DNA of 64,000 nt from Georgenia satyanarayanai. GTDB taxonomy: Bacteria; Actinomycetota; Actinomycetes; Actinomycetales; Actinomycetaceae. Of the stretch, positions 42,640 through 51,068 are shown piece after piece; position 1 is the stretch's first letter; the number at the start of each line of letters is the position of its first letter. The notes below the pieces were generated by a model. It was given only the letters and a program-made list of their open reading frames with translations, was not told where the DNA came from and made no database searches. The position numbers were made by a program, and so were the translations under genes. The stretch is taken from the NCBI RefSeq assembly GCF_900116375.1, contig NZ_UETB01000009.1, forward strand, positions 62,001 to 126,000, in the 5' to 3' direction.

Positions 42640-43298
42640 GCCCGCACCTTGCCGAGCACCGGCCGAGCGAGCACCGGCCGCGCCGCCGCTTCCGGACCCG
42701 CGCCAACTGGGGCGTGCTCCTGTGGCTCACCGTCGTGTGGGTCGCGCTGTGGGGCGACCTCACGTTCGCCAACGTCGTCATCGGCGCCTTCCTGGCCGTC
42801 CTCATCACCGCGGTGCTCCCGCTGCCCAGCACGCCCTTCGACGGCCGCTTCCGACCCTGGGGAGTCGTCCTGCTCCTCGCCTACTTCCTGTGGGACGTCG
42901 TCAAGGCGTCGGTCGAGGTCGCCGCCCTGGCGCTGCGCCGCAGGCCGCCGCGCGGCGCGGTCATCCGGGTGCGGCTGCGCAGCCACAACGACGTCTACCT
43001 CACGATGGTCGCCGGGATGACCTCGCTCGTGCCCGGGTCGGTGGTCATCGAGGCGCACCGCATCACCGGGACGCTCTACCACCACGTGCTGGACGTCGAG
43101 ATGCACGGCGGGCTCGAGCGGTCGCACCAGGCCGTCCTGGACCAGGAGGAGCGCATCCTGCGCGCCTTCGGCAGCCGCGAGGAGCTCATCGAGGCCGGGC
43201 TCGTGCCGGGCAGCTCCCCACGGGCCGGCAGGCTGCGCAGCACCTCCGGTGACCGTGTGGACGCCGACATGGACGCCCGGCGGGAGGAGGAGACATGA
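42636..43298 (+). CDS. mrpE: Na+/H+ antiporter subunit E
   Basis: A 220-residue MnhE protein with about three N-terminal membrane helices (WGVLLWLTVVWVALWGDLTF in parts, FANVVIGAFLAVLI) and a conserved cytosolic half (VRLRSHNDVYLTMVAGMTSLVPG in parts, HVLDVEMHGG). The GTG at 42636 overlaps the mrpD stop; upstream extension in the same frame lies inside mrpD and is rejected. The last 30 residues are charged and variable. Confidence 0.92.
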   Translation: MSPHLAEHRPSEHRPRRRFRTRANWGVLLWLTVVWVALWGDLTFANVVIGAFLAVLITAVLPLPSTPFDGRFRPWGVVLLLAYFLWDVVKASVEVAALALRRRPPRGAVIRVRLRSHNDVYLTMVAGMTSLVPGSVVIEAHRITGTLYHHVLDVEMHGGLERSHQAVLDQEERILRAFGSREELIEAGLVPGSSPRAGRLRSTSGDRVDADMDARREEET

Positions 43299-43717
43299 CC
43301 GCCGTCTACGTCGTCTGCTTCGTCATCCTGCTCGCCGCCGCCGTCATGGCGCTGTTCCGGGTCGAGCGTGGGCCGAGCATGTTCGACCGCATCCTCGGGC
43401 TGGACGTCACGACCGCCGTCCTCATCGGTGGGGTCACGCTCGTCGCCGCGGCGACCAAGCGCGGCGACCTCGTCCCGGTGCTCGTCGTCCTCGCCCTCGT
43501 CGGATTCATCGGCTCCGTCTCCATCGCCCGGTTCGCCGCCGCGGAGTCGGCGGAGGAGGGCCGCATCCTCACCAAGGAGGAGCTCGAGGAGATCCTCGCG
43601 CAGCGCGACGCGCAGCCCGAGGACTCGTCGACCGACGACGAGGACGAGGACAGCGGGGCGGTCATCGTCTCCGTCGAGGCCGACGACGACGAGGAACACC
43701 GCAGGAGGGACCGATGA
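43295..43717 (+). CDS. mrpF: Na+/H+ antiporter subunit F
   Basis: A 140-residue MnhF protein. Three membrane helices fill the first 85 residues (VYVVCFVILLAAAVMALFRV, GPSMFDRILGLDVTTAVLIG and LVPVLVVLALVGFIGSVSI). A very acidic tail follows (EDSSTDDEDEDSG, EADDDEEH). Classical MrpF is about 90 residues, so the tail is an addition. ATGA overlaps on both sides. Confidence 0.92.
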   Translation: MTAVYVVCFVILLAAAVMALFRVERGPSMFDRILGLDVTTAVLIGGVTLVAAATKRGDLVPVLVVLALVGFIGSVSIARFAAAESAEEGRILTKEELEEILAQRDAQPEDSSTDDEDEDSGAVIVSVEADDDEEHRRRDR

Positions 43718-44163
43718 GCACCGACACCGTCCTCGACGTCGTCGCCGGGACCTTCCTCATCTGTGGGGCACTGCTCGCGTTCATCGCGGGCCTGGGCGTC
43801 GTCCGCTTCCCCGACCTGCTCTCCCGCATGCACGCGGCGACCAAGCCGCAGGTCCTCGGGCTCATGCTCCTCATGCTCGGCCTGGGGATCGAGCTGCGGA
43901 GCGTGACGGCGGCGGGCACGCTGCTGCTCGTCGTCGCCTTCCAGCTGGTCACGGGACCGATCTCCGCGCACATGCTCAGCCGTGCCGGCTACCGCACCGG
44001 CAAGGTGGACCACTCGCTGCTCGTCGTCGACGAGCTCACCGAGGACCTCGAGCGGGCCGAGAAGCTCGACGAGCTCGACCGTCTCGAGCTCGAGCGGGAG
44101 CGGGACACCGCCCTCGCCGACGAGGGCCGCGACGCGCGCGGCACCTCGCCGGCGGACGACTGA
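43714..44163 (+). CDS. mrpG: Na+/H+ antiporter subunit G
   Basis: A 149-residue MnhG protein with three membrane helices over the first 95 residues (FLICGALLAFIAGLGVVRFPDLLSRMHAATKPQ in parts) and the conserved RFPDLLSRMHA segment. The C-terminus has a charged coiled-coil-like extension (LTEDLERAEKLDELDRLELE). Last gene of the operon; its stop is 3 bp before the convergent DUF4235 gene end. Confidence 0.92.
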   Translation: MSTDTVLDVVAGTFLICGALLAFIAGLGVVRFPDLLSRMHAATKPQVLGLMLLMLGLGIELRSVTAAGTLLLVVAFQLVTGPISAHMLSRAGYRTGKVDHSLLVVDELTEDLERAEKLDELDRLELERERDTALADEGRDARGTSPADD

Positions 44164-44166
44164 CCG

Positions 44167-44445
44167 CTACGGCCCGGTCACCGGGTTGGGCGCCTTCTCC
44201 TCCACCGGCCCGCCGTACCACTTCGCCGCCCCGGCCTGCGCCAGCTGCCGGCTCAGTCCGATGACCGCACCGCTGACGGCGGCGAACACGACGACCTCGG
44301 TGAGGCTGACCGCGGGGTCGTCGTTGCCCTCACCGGGCGGCTCGTGGCCGGTGACGGCCTTCCACCCGATGTCGAGGAGCTTGTTGGCGAGCAGACCGGC
44401 GAGAACCGCCGATCCCGTGCTGACGATCTTCCACCCGATGTCCAT
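44167..44445 (-). CDS. DUF4235 membrane protein
   Basis: A 92-residue protein of the DUF4235 family. It begins MDIGWKIVSTGSAVLAGLLANK, has a first hydrophobic segment at about 9-24 and a second at about 55-72 (LTEVVVFAAVSGAVIGLSR), with the internal near-repeat DIGWK at residues 2 and 29. Ends with Pro/Glu-rich tail. The ATG at 44445 follows AAGGACGGAG. It is divergent from the thiamine operon and convergent with mrpG. Function unknown. Confidence 0.85.
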   Translation of the reverse strand: MDIGWKIVSTGSAVLAGLLANKLLDIGWKAVTGHEPPGEGNDDPAVSLTEVVVFAAVSGAVIGLSRQLAQAGAAKWYGGPVEEKAPNPVTGP

Positions 44446-44473
44446 GTCACTCCGTCCTTGAGGGCTGGGCACA

Positions 44474-44522
44474 AACCTAACGGGGCCCGTGGTGCCGCGC
44501 ACACCTGGCCGGGAGGTAACAT
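44474..44522. promoter_or_regulatory. divergent promoters of DUF4235 gene and thiamine operon
   Basis: TAGGTT on the minus strand (44479-44474) precedes the DUF4235 gene with a short leader. TAACAT on the plus strand (44517-44522) is placed so that transcription would begin just before the riboswitch. Confidence 0.5.
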
Positions 44523-44530
44523 CGGGGGCG

Positions 44531-44622
44531 AACGACAGGGGAGCACCGGACGGTGCTGAGAGTGCGGCGAGGCCGCAGACCCTCGAACCTGCTCCGGCTA
44601 GCACCGGCGAAGGAAGTCGGGA
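44531..44622 (+). ncRNA. TPP riboswitch (thi-box)
   Basis: The two TPP-binding halves are recognisable: CTGAGA at about 44547-44552 and ACCCTCGAACCTG, then CCGGCTAGCACCGGCGAAGG. P1 can form from CGAC (44533-44536) and GTCG (44616-44619). It senses thiamine pyrophosphate and lies in the leader of thiBPQ, so high TPP should shut down thiamine uptake. Confidence 0.95.
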
Positions 44623-44658
44623 TTCTCTCCCCGGGACGGGACCACCCGTACCCGGACC

Positions 44659-44678
44659 CCTCCTTGCACCTGAGGAGG
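44659..44678 (+). promoter_or_regulatory. putative ribosome-site sequestering hairpin
   Basis: CCTCCT (44659-44664) can pair with AGGAGG (44673-44678), the Shine-Dalgarno of thiB, with an 8-nt loop. This suggests that the riboswitch acts on translation initiation. No intrinsic terminator with a U-tract is seen between aptamer and gene. Confidence 0.5.
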
Positions 44679-44682
44679 ACGC

Positions 44683-45723
44683 ATGACCACCCACCGCACC
44701 CGCACCGTCGCCGCCGGGTTCGTCGCCACGCTCGCCCTGGCGGCGTGCAGCGCCACCGGCTCCGGCGGGGGAGGGGACGAGGACACCGACGTGCTCCGCG
44801 TCGTCACCCACGACTCCTTCACCCTCAGCGAGGGGCTGCTGGCCGGGTTCGAGGACCGCACCGGCTACACCGTCGAGCACATCACCCCCGGCGACGGCGG
44901 CGCGCTCGTCAACCAGCTGGTCCTCACCCGCGACAACCCGCTCGGGGACGTCGTCTACGGCATCGACAACTCCTTCGCGGCACGCGCCGTCGAGGAGGGG
45001 GTCCTGCAGCCCTACCGCTCCCCGGACGCCACGCAGACCGTCATGGAGGACTCCCTCACCGCCGTCGACTTCGGCGACGTGTGCATCAACGTGGACCACG
45101 AGTGGTTCCGTGAGCAGGGCCTGGCCGAGCCGCAGACGCTCGAGGACCTCACCGACCCGGCCTACGCCGACCTGCTCGTCGTGACCAACCCCGCGACGTC
45201 CTCCCCCGGCCTCGCCTTCCTCCTCGCCACCGTCGGTGCGTTCGGCGAGGACGGCTGGGAGCAGTACTGGCGCGACCTCACCGCCAACGGCGTGCAGGTC
45301 GTCGAGGGCTGGTCGGACGCCTACTACGTCGACTTCTCCGGCTCGGAGGGGGCCGGGCCGCGACCGCTCGTCCTGTCCTACTCCTCCTCGCCCGCCGCCG
45401 AGGTGCCGGACGGCGGCTCGGCACCGCGGACCGGGGCGCTGCTCGACACCTGCTTCCGGCAGACCGAGTACGCCGGCGTGCTGGCCGGCGCGGAGAACGT
45501 CGAGGGTGCCCAGGAGTTCGTCGACTTCCTCCTCTCGCCCGAGGTCCAGGCCGACATCCCGGGCAGCATGTACATGTACCCCGTGCTCGACGGCGTCGCC
45601 CTGCCCCAGGAGTGGGCCGACCACGCCCCGGTGAGCCCGGCGCCCCACGAGGTGGAGCCGCAGGCCATCACCGACAACCGGGACCAGTGGATCGAGACGT
45701 GGACCGAGATCGTCGTCGGCTGA
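44683..45723 (+). CDS. thiB: thiamine ABC transporter substrate-binding lipoprotein
   Basis: A 346-residue extracytoplasmic binding protein. The lipoprotein signal peptide has lipobox LAAC with Cys22. The mature part is a ThiB-type periplasmic-binding fold (VVTHDSFTLSEGLL, GDVVYGIDNSFAARA, LVVTNPATSSPGLAFL, VVEGWSDAYYVDFS). It captures thiamine or its phosphates outside the membrane for ThiPQ. The ATG at 44683 has GAGGAGG just upstream and is controlled by the TPP riboswitch. The permease gene overlaps its end. Confidence 0.93.
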   Translation: MTTHRTRTVAAGFVATLALAACSATGSGGGGDEDTDVLRVVTHDSFTLSEGLLAGFEDRTGYTVEHITPGDGGALVNQLVLTRDNPLGDVVYGIDNSFAARAVEEGVLQPYRSPDATQTVMEDSLTAVDFGDVCINVDHEWFREQGLAEPQTLEDLTDPAYADLLVVTNPATSSPGLAFLLATVGAFGEDGWEQYWRDLTANGVQVVEGWSDAYYVDFSGSEGAGPRPLVLSYSSSPAAEVPDGGSAPRTGALLDTCFRQTEYAGVLAGAENVEGAQEFVDFLLSPEVQADIPGSMYMYPVLDGVALPQEWADHAPVSPAPHEVEPQAITDNRDQWIETWTEIVVG

Positions 45724-47395
45724 CCCGGCGCAGCCCCGCGGGCGCGCTGGCCTGGGTGCTCGCGGCCGGGGTGCCGCTCGCGTTCCTCTCCGTCTTCTTC
45801 CTGTGGCCGGTCGCGACGATGGTCGCACGCGGCTTCCTGCCCGACGGCGTCCTCGACCTCGGCGGGATCTCCGAGGTCCTCTCCCGGCGGCGGACGTGGC
45901 GCGTCATCGGGATCACGGTGGGCCAGTCGCTCACCGCGACCGCGGTCGCCCTGCTCCTCGGGCTGCCCGGCGCCTACGTGCTCTACCGCTGCCGCTTCCG
46001 GGGCCGCCGGCTGGTGCGCGGCTTCGTCACGGTGCCCTTCGTGCTGCCGACCGTCGTCGTCGGTGTCGCGTTCCGCTCGCTGCTCGTGGAGACCGGTCCG
46101 CTGGGCTTCCTCGGCATCGACGGCACCTTCGCGGCGGTCGTCGCGGCGCTCGTGTTCTTCAACTACGCGCTCGTCGTGCGCACGGTCGGGGCGCTGTGGG
46201 AGCGGCTCGACCCGCGTGCGGAGGAGGCGGCCCGGAGCCTGGGCGCCTCCCCGTGGCGCGCGTTCCGCACGGTGACCCTGCCGGCACTGGCCCCGGCCGT
46301 CGTCTCGGCGGGCGCCGTCGTCTTCCTCTTCTGCGCGACGTCCTTCGGCGTCGTCCTGACGATGGGCGGGCTGCGCTACGGGACGATCGAGACCGAGGTG
46401 TGGGTCCAGACCACCCAGTTCCTCGACCTGCGGGCGGCCGCGGTGCTCTCGGTGCTCCAGCTCGTCGTCGTCGGCGCCGCCCTGCTGCTCGCCTCCCGCG
46501 CCCGCCGGCGCTACGACCACTCCCTCCACCTGCGTGCCGACCGCTCCGCCACCCGCCCGCTGCGGCTGCGCGGGCCGGGACGGCCCGGACCGGACGCCGC
46601 GGCGGCGGCCGTCACCGCCGTCGTCGTCCTCGGGCTGCTCGTCCTGCCGCTCGCCCACCTGCTCGCGGGGTCGCTGCGCACCCCGGAGGGGTGGGGGCTG
46701 GGCAACTTCCGCCGGCTCTCGACGACGGGAGGCACCAACGCCCTCACCGTCACCGCGTGGGAGGCAGCCCTCAACTCGCTGCGGGCCGCCGTGGACGCGA
46801 CCGTCATCGCCGTCATCGTCGGCACGCTCGTCGCGCTCGTCGTCTCCCGCCGGCCGCGCTCGCCGGGCGGGAGGCGGGCCCTGGGGGTGCTCGACGCCGT
46901 GTTCATGCTGCCGCTGGGCGTGTCGGCGGTGACGGTCGGCTTCGGGTTCCTCATCACCCTGGACTCCCCGCCGCTCGACCTGCGCGGCTCGGCGCTCATC
47001 GTGCCGATCGCCCAGGCGGTGGTCGCGGTGCCGCTCGTCGTGCGGACGGTGCTCCCCGTGCTGCGGGCGATCGACCCGCGCCTGCGGGAGGCGGCGGCCG
47101 TCCTCGGGGCGTCGCCGTGGCGCGTGCTCGCCACCGTCGACGGGCCCTTCCTCGTCCGCGGCCTCGGCCTCGCGGTGGGCTTCGCCTTCGCCGTCTCCCT
47201 CGGGGAGTTCGGCGCGACGTCCTTCCTGTCCCGCCCCGAGAGCCCCACGCTGCCGGTCGTCATCTTCCGGCTCATCGGCCGCCCCGGCGCGGAGAACTAC
47301 GGGATGGCGCTCGCGGCGTCCGTCGTTCTCGCCACCCTGACCGCCGGCGTCATGATGCTCGCCGAACGCCTCCGAGGAGACAGGATGGGCACGTG

Positions 47396-47399
<4 letters not shown>
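45699..47399 (+). CDS. thiP: thiamine ABC transporter permease
   Basis: A 566-residue permease with two tandem binding-protein-dependent inner-membrane domains (about 12 helices). The EAA loops are EEAARSLGASPWRAF in the first half and REAAAVLGASPWRVL in the second. Such fused permeases are standard for ThiP. The start is uncertain: GTG 45699 (also 45687, or a CTG at 45720 forming CTGA with the thiB stop) gives an N-terminus of basic residues before the first helix. Overlap with thiB implies coupling. Stop overlaps thiQ (GTGA). Confidence 0.9.
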
Positions 47400-48402
<1,003 letters not shown>

Positions 48403-48406
<4 letters not shown>

Positions 48407-48954
48407 GCGAGACGCTCATGCTGCTCCTGCTCGTGGCGGTCGTCGCCGTGCCCGCGCTGCTGCTGGCGCGCTCGCGCCGGCGGCTGGGCAGCGCCGTGCG
48501 GCGCACGGAACGGCTGGAGGTCTGGGCCTCGCCGCGCGGCTGGCGCGTGCTCGGCGCCGCTCCCGAGGTGCTGGGCCGCTGGCAGTGCCCGCCCTTCACC
48601 GCGCCCGAGCGGCAGGTGGACGACGCCGTCGCCGGGGAGTACCGCGGCCGGGAGGCGACCTCCTCCCGGCTCGAGACCGCCCCGCCGCGGGAGGTCACGC
48701 ACGTCCTCACCGTCGAGCTGCGCGCGACCGTGCCGGTGGCGCAGCTGATGACCGACGGCGTCCCGGCGGACGAGCTGGGCGCCGACGGCGGCGCGTGGCT
48801 GCGCGAGCGCGGACCGACGGGACTGTCGCTGCGGGCGGAGCGCGGCGTCGTCGTCGGGTGGCTCCCCGGCGAGCCCCTCCTCACCGAGCTCGACCGCTAC
48901 CTCGACGCGCTGGTCGACGTCGCCGAGACCCTCGAACGCCTCCCCCCGCCCTGA
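48403..48954 (+). CDS. hypothetical membrane-anchored protein after thiQ
   Basis: A 183-residue protein not recognised as a known family. One N-terminal membrane helix (about 5-22, LMLLLLVAVVAVPALLLA) is followed by a basic stretch and a mixed soluble domain on the cytosolic or external side (ERLEVWASPRGWRVLG, VTHVLTVELRATVPVAQLM). ATGA overlap with thiQ places it in the riboswitch-controlled operon, but a role in thiamine uptake is unproven. Confidence 0.75.
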
Positions 48955-48990
48955 CCTCCCGCGGGTCCGGGCCCGGTGCAGGATGGGGGG

Positions 48991-50187
48991 ATGACCGAGC
49001 ACCTGCCGACCGACGAGATGAGCACCGGGCCGGGAGTCACGCCGGCGTCGGACTGGAACCCGCGCGGCCCGCGTGTACGGCGTGACCCGCTGGGCGCCTA
49101 CGACGAGATGCGTGCGCGGTGCCCGGTCGCGCGCGGTCCGGCCGGGGACTGGACCCTGTTCTCCCACGCCGCCGTCACCGCCGCTGCGCTGGACGACCGC
49201 ACGTTCTCCAACGCCGTCTCGCGCTACCTCCAGGTGCCCAACGGCCTCGACGGCCCCACGCACACCTCCTACCGCGCCGTCGTCGACCGCTACCTCACCC
49301 CGGAGCGGATGGCCGCCCTCGAGCCGGTCGTCGAGCGGGTCGCGGCCGAGCTGGTCGCCGGGCTCGACGTGCCCGGAGCGGTCGACGCCGTCGCGGTCGG
49401 CGGGCGCTTCGCGGTGCGCGCCCAGTGCGCCTGGCTCGGGTGGCCGGCCGACCTCGAGGACGAGCTGCTCGAGTGGATGGCGGACAACCACGCCGCGAGC
49501 CGCTCGGGGGACCGCGCCCGCACCGCGGAGGTGGCTGCGCGCTTCGACGCGATCATCCGCTCCCTCACCGACGCGCGCCGGCAGGCCGGTGCGGACGCAC
49601 CCGCCGACGTCACGACCGAGCTCGTCCGGGACCACGTGGACGGCCGCCCGCTCACCGACGAGGAGATCGTCTCCGTCCTGCGCAACTGGACCGGCGGGGA
49701 CCTCGGCTCGATGGCCCTGTGCGCCGGCGTCGTCCTCAGCCACCTCGCCGACCACCCGCCGCTGCAGGAGCGGCTCCGGGCGGGGGTCCCGGACCGCGAG
49801 CTGAGCGCGGTCCTCGACGAGATCCTCCGGATCGACGACCCCTTCGTCAGCAACCGGCGCGTCGCCACCGAGGACGTCACGCTCGGGGGCCGCGCGATCG
49901 CCGCCGGCGACCGCGTCCACCTCAGCTGGACCGCGGCCAACCGCGACCCGCGGATCTTCGGCGACCCGGACGCCTTCGACCCCGAGCGTCACGCCCCCTA
50001 CAACCTCGTGTGGGGCATCGGGCGGCACGTGTGCCCCGGCCGTCCGCTCGCCACCCTCGAGCTCCGGGCGCTCACCCGCGCCGTCCTCGCCGCGACGACG
50101 TCCGTCGAGCCGGACCCCGACCGGTCACGCGAGCGCGCCGTGCCCCCGGTGGGCGGCTACGCCGTCGCCCCGGTCCGCCTCCGCTGA
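48991..50187 (+). CDS. cytochrome P450 with altered I-helix
   Basis: A 398-residue soluble bacterial P450. The heme-thiolate loop is VWGIGRHVCPG with ligand C348; the usual Phe at the loop start is Trp. The K-helix EILR (E-x2-R) is present. The I-helix reads NWTGGDLGSM, where the usual oxygen-activating Thr of AGxDT is replaced (Leu at that position). No ferredoxin or reductase gene is adjacent, so substrate and redox partners are unknown. ATG 48991 is used; GTG 48976 is an alternative. A palindrome follows the gene. Confidence 0.9.
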   Translation: MTEHLPTDEMSTGPGVTPASDWNPRGPRVRRDPLGAYDEMRARCPVARGPAGDWTLFSHAAVTAAALDDRTFSNAVSRYLQVPNGLDGPTHTSYRAVVDRYLTPERMAALEPVVERVAAELVAGLDVPGAVDAVAVGGRFAVRAQCAWLGWPADLEDELLEWMADNHAASRSGDRARTAEVAARFDAIIRSLTDARRQAGADAPADVTTELVRDHVDGRPLTDEEIVSVLRNWTGGDLGSMALCAGVVLSHLADHPPLQERLRAGVPDRELSAVLDEILRIDDPFVSNRRVATEDVTLGGRAIAAGDRVHLSWTAANRDPRIFGDPDAFDPERHAPYNLVWGIGRHVCPGRPLATLELRALTRAVLAATTSVEPDPDRSRERAVPPVGGYAVAPVRLR

Positions 50188-50196
50188 CCTCCCGCC

Positions 50197-50261
50197 GACG
50201 TCGCAGCTGTCGCGTCGACGACGGGCGGTCCTGCGTCGTCCAGCCCTCCAGCTGCGACGTC
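50197..50261. repeat. nested intergenic palindrome
   Basis: Perfect 13-bp arms GACGTCGCAGCTG (50197-50209) and CAGCTGCGACGTC (50249-50261) enclose an inner 7-bp inverted repeat (GACGACG / CGTCGTC). It lies between P450 and phosphoglucomutase genes on the same strand. A terminator is possible, a dispersed palindromic element also. Confidence 0.55.
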
Positions 50262-50333
50262 CGGGGGCTGGAGGGGAGCGGGACGGGGGGAATGCTGCAA
50301 GGCTGGGACGGACCTCCAGCGAAGGGAGAAGTG

Positions 50334-51068
50334 GTGCTCGGCCTACCCGACAGCGTGCGTGCGCTCCTGTTCGACCTCGACGGCGTCCTCACCCGGACCG
50401 CCGCCCTCCACGCGAGAGCGTGGACGGAGACCTTCGACGAGTTCCTCCGGGACCATGCCGGCCGCACCGGCGAGCCCTTCGTCCCCTTCGACCCGGTGGC
50501 CGAGTACGCCGCCCACGTCGACGGCAAGCGGCGCGTCGACGGCGTGCGTGACTTCCTCGGCAGCCGTGACATCACCCTGCCCACCGGCACGCCCACGGAC
50601 AGCCCCGAGCGGGAGACCCTCAACGGCATCGGCAACCGCAAGAACGAGCGGGTGCTGCGGCTCATCACGACCGAGGGCGTCGAGGTCTTCCCCGGCTCCC
50701 TGCGCTACCTCGACGCCGCGCGCGAGGCGGGGCTGACCTGCGCCGTCGTCTCCTCCAGCGCGAACGCGGCGCTCGTCCTGGACGTCACGGGCCTGGAGGA
50801 CCGCATCGACGTCCTCGTCGACGGCTCGCTCGCCCACGCCCTCGACCTGCCCGGCAAGCCGGCGCCGGACACGTTCCTCGAGGCCACCCGCCGCCTGGGT
50901 CTGACCCCGCGCGAGGCCGCGGTCGTCGAGGACGCGCTCGCGGGCGTGGCGGCGGGCAGGGCAGGCCGGTTCGGCTACGTCATCGGCGTCGACCGCCTCG
51001 GCCAGGCCGACGCGCTGCGGGAGAAGGGCGCCGACGTCGTCGTCGCGGACCTCGAGGAGCTCCTGTGA
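50334..51068 (+). CDS. beta-phosphoglucomutase-type HAD hydrolase
   Basis: A 244-residue HAD IA protein. Motif I FDLDGVLT has D14 (nucleophile) and D16 (acid), and motif II VVSSSANAA, motif III GKPAPD and motif IV VVEDALAGVAAG follow. The long cap insertion with DGKRRVDGVRDFLGSR is typical of beta-PGMs linked to GH65 phosphorylases. It should convert beta-glucose 1-phosphate to glucose 6-phosphate. GTG 50334 (or 50331) follows AAGGGAGAA. It overlaps the GH65 gene by 4 bp, a strong functional link. Confidence 0.9.
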   Translation: MLGLPDSVRALLFDLDGVLTRTAALHARAWTETFDEFLRDHAGRTGEPFVPFDPVAEYAAHVDGKRRVDGVRDFLGSRDITLPTGTPTDSPERETLNGIGNRKNERVLRLITTEGVEVFPGSLRYLDAAREAGLTCAVVSSSANAALVLDVTGLEDRIDVLVDGSLAHALDLPGKPAPDTFLEATRRLGLTPREAAVVEDALAGVAAGRAGRFGYVIGVDRLGQADALREKGADVVVADLEELL

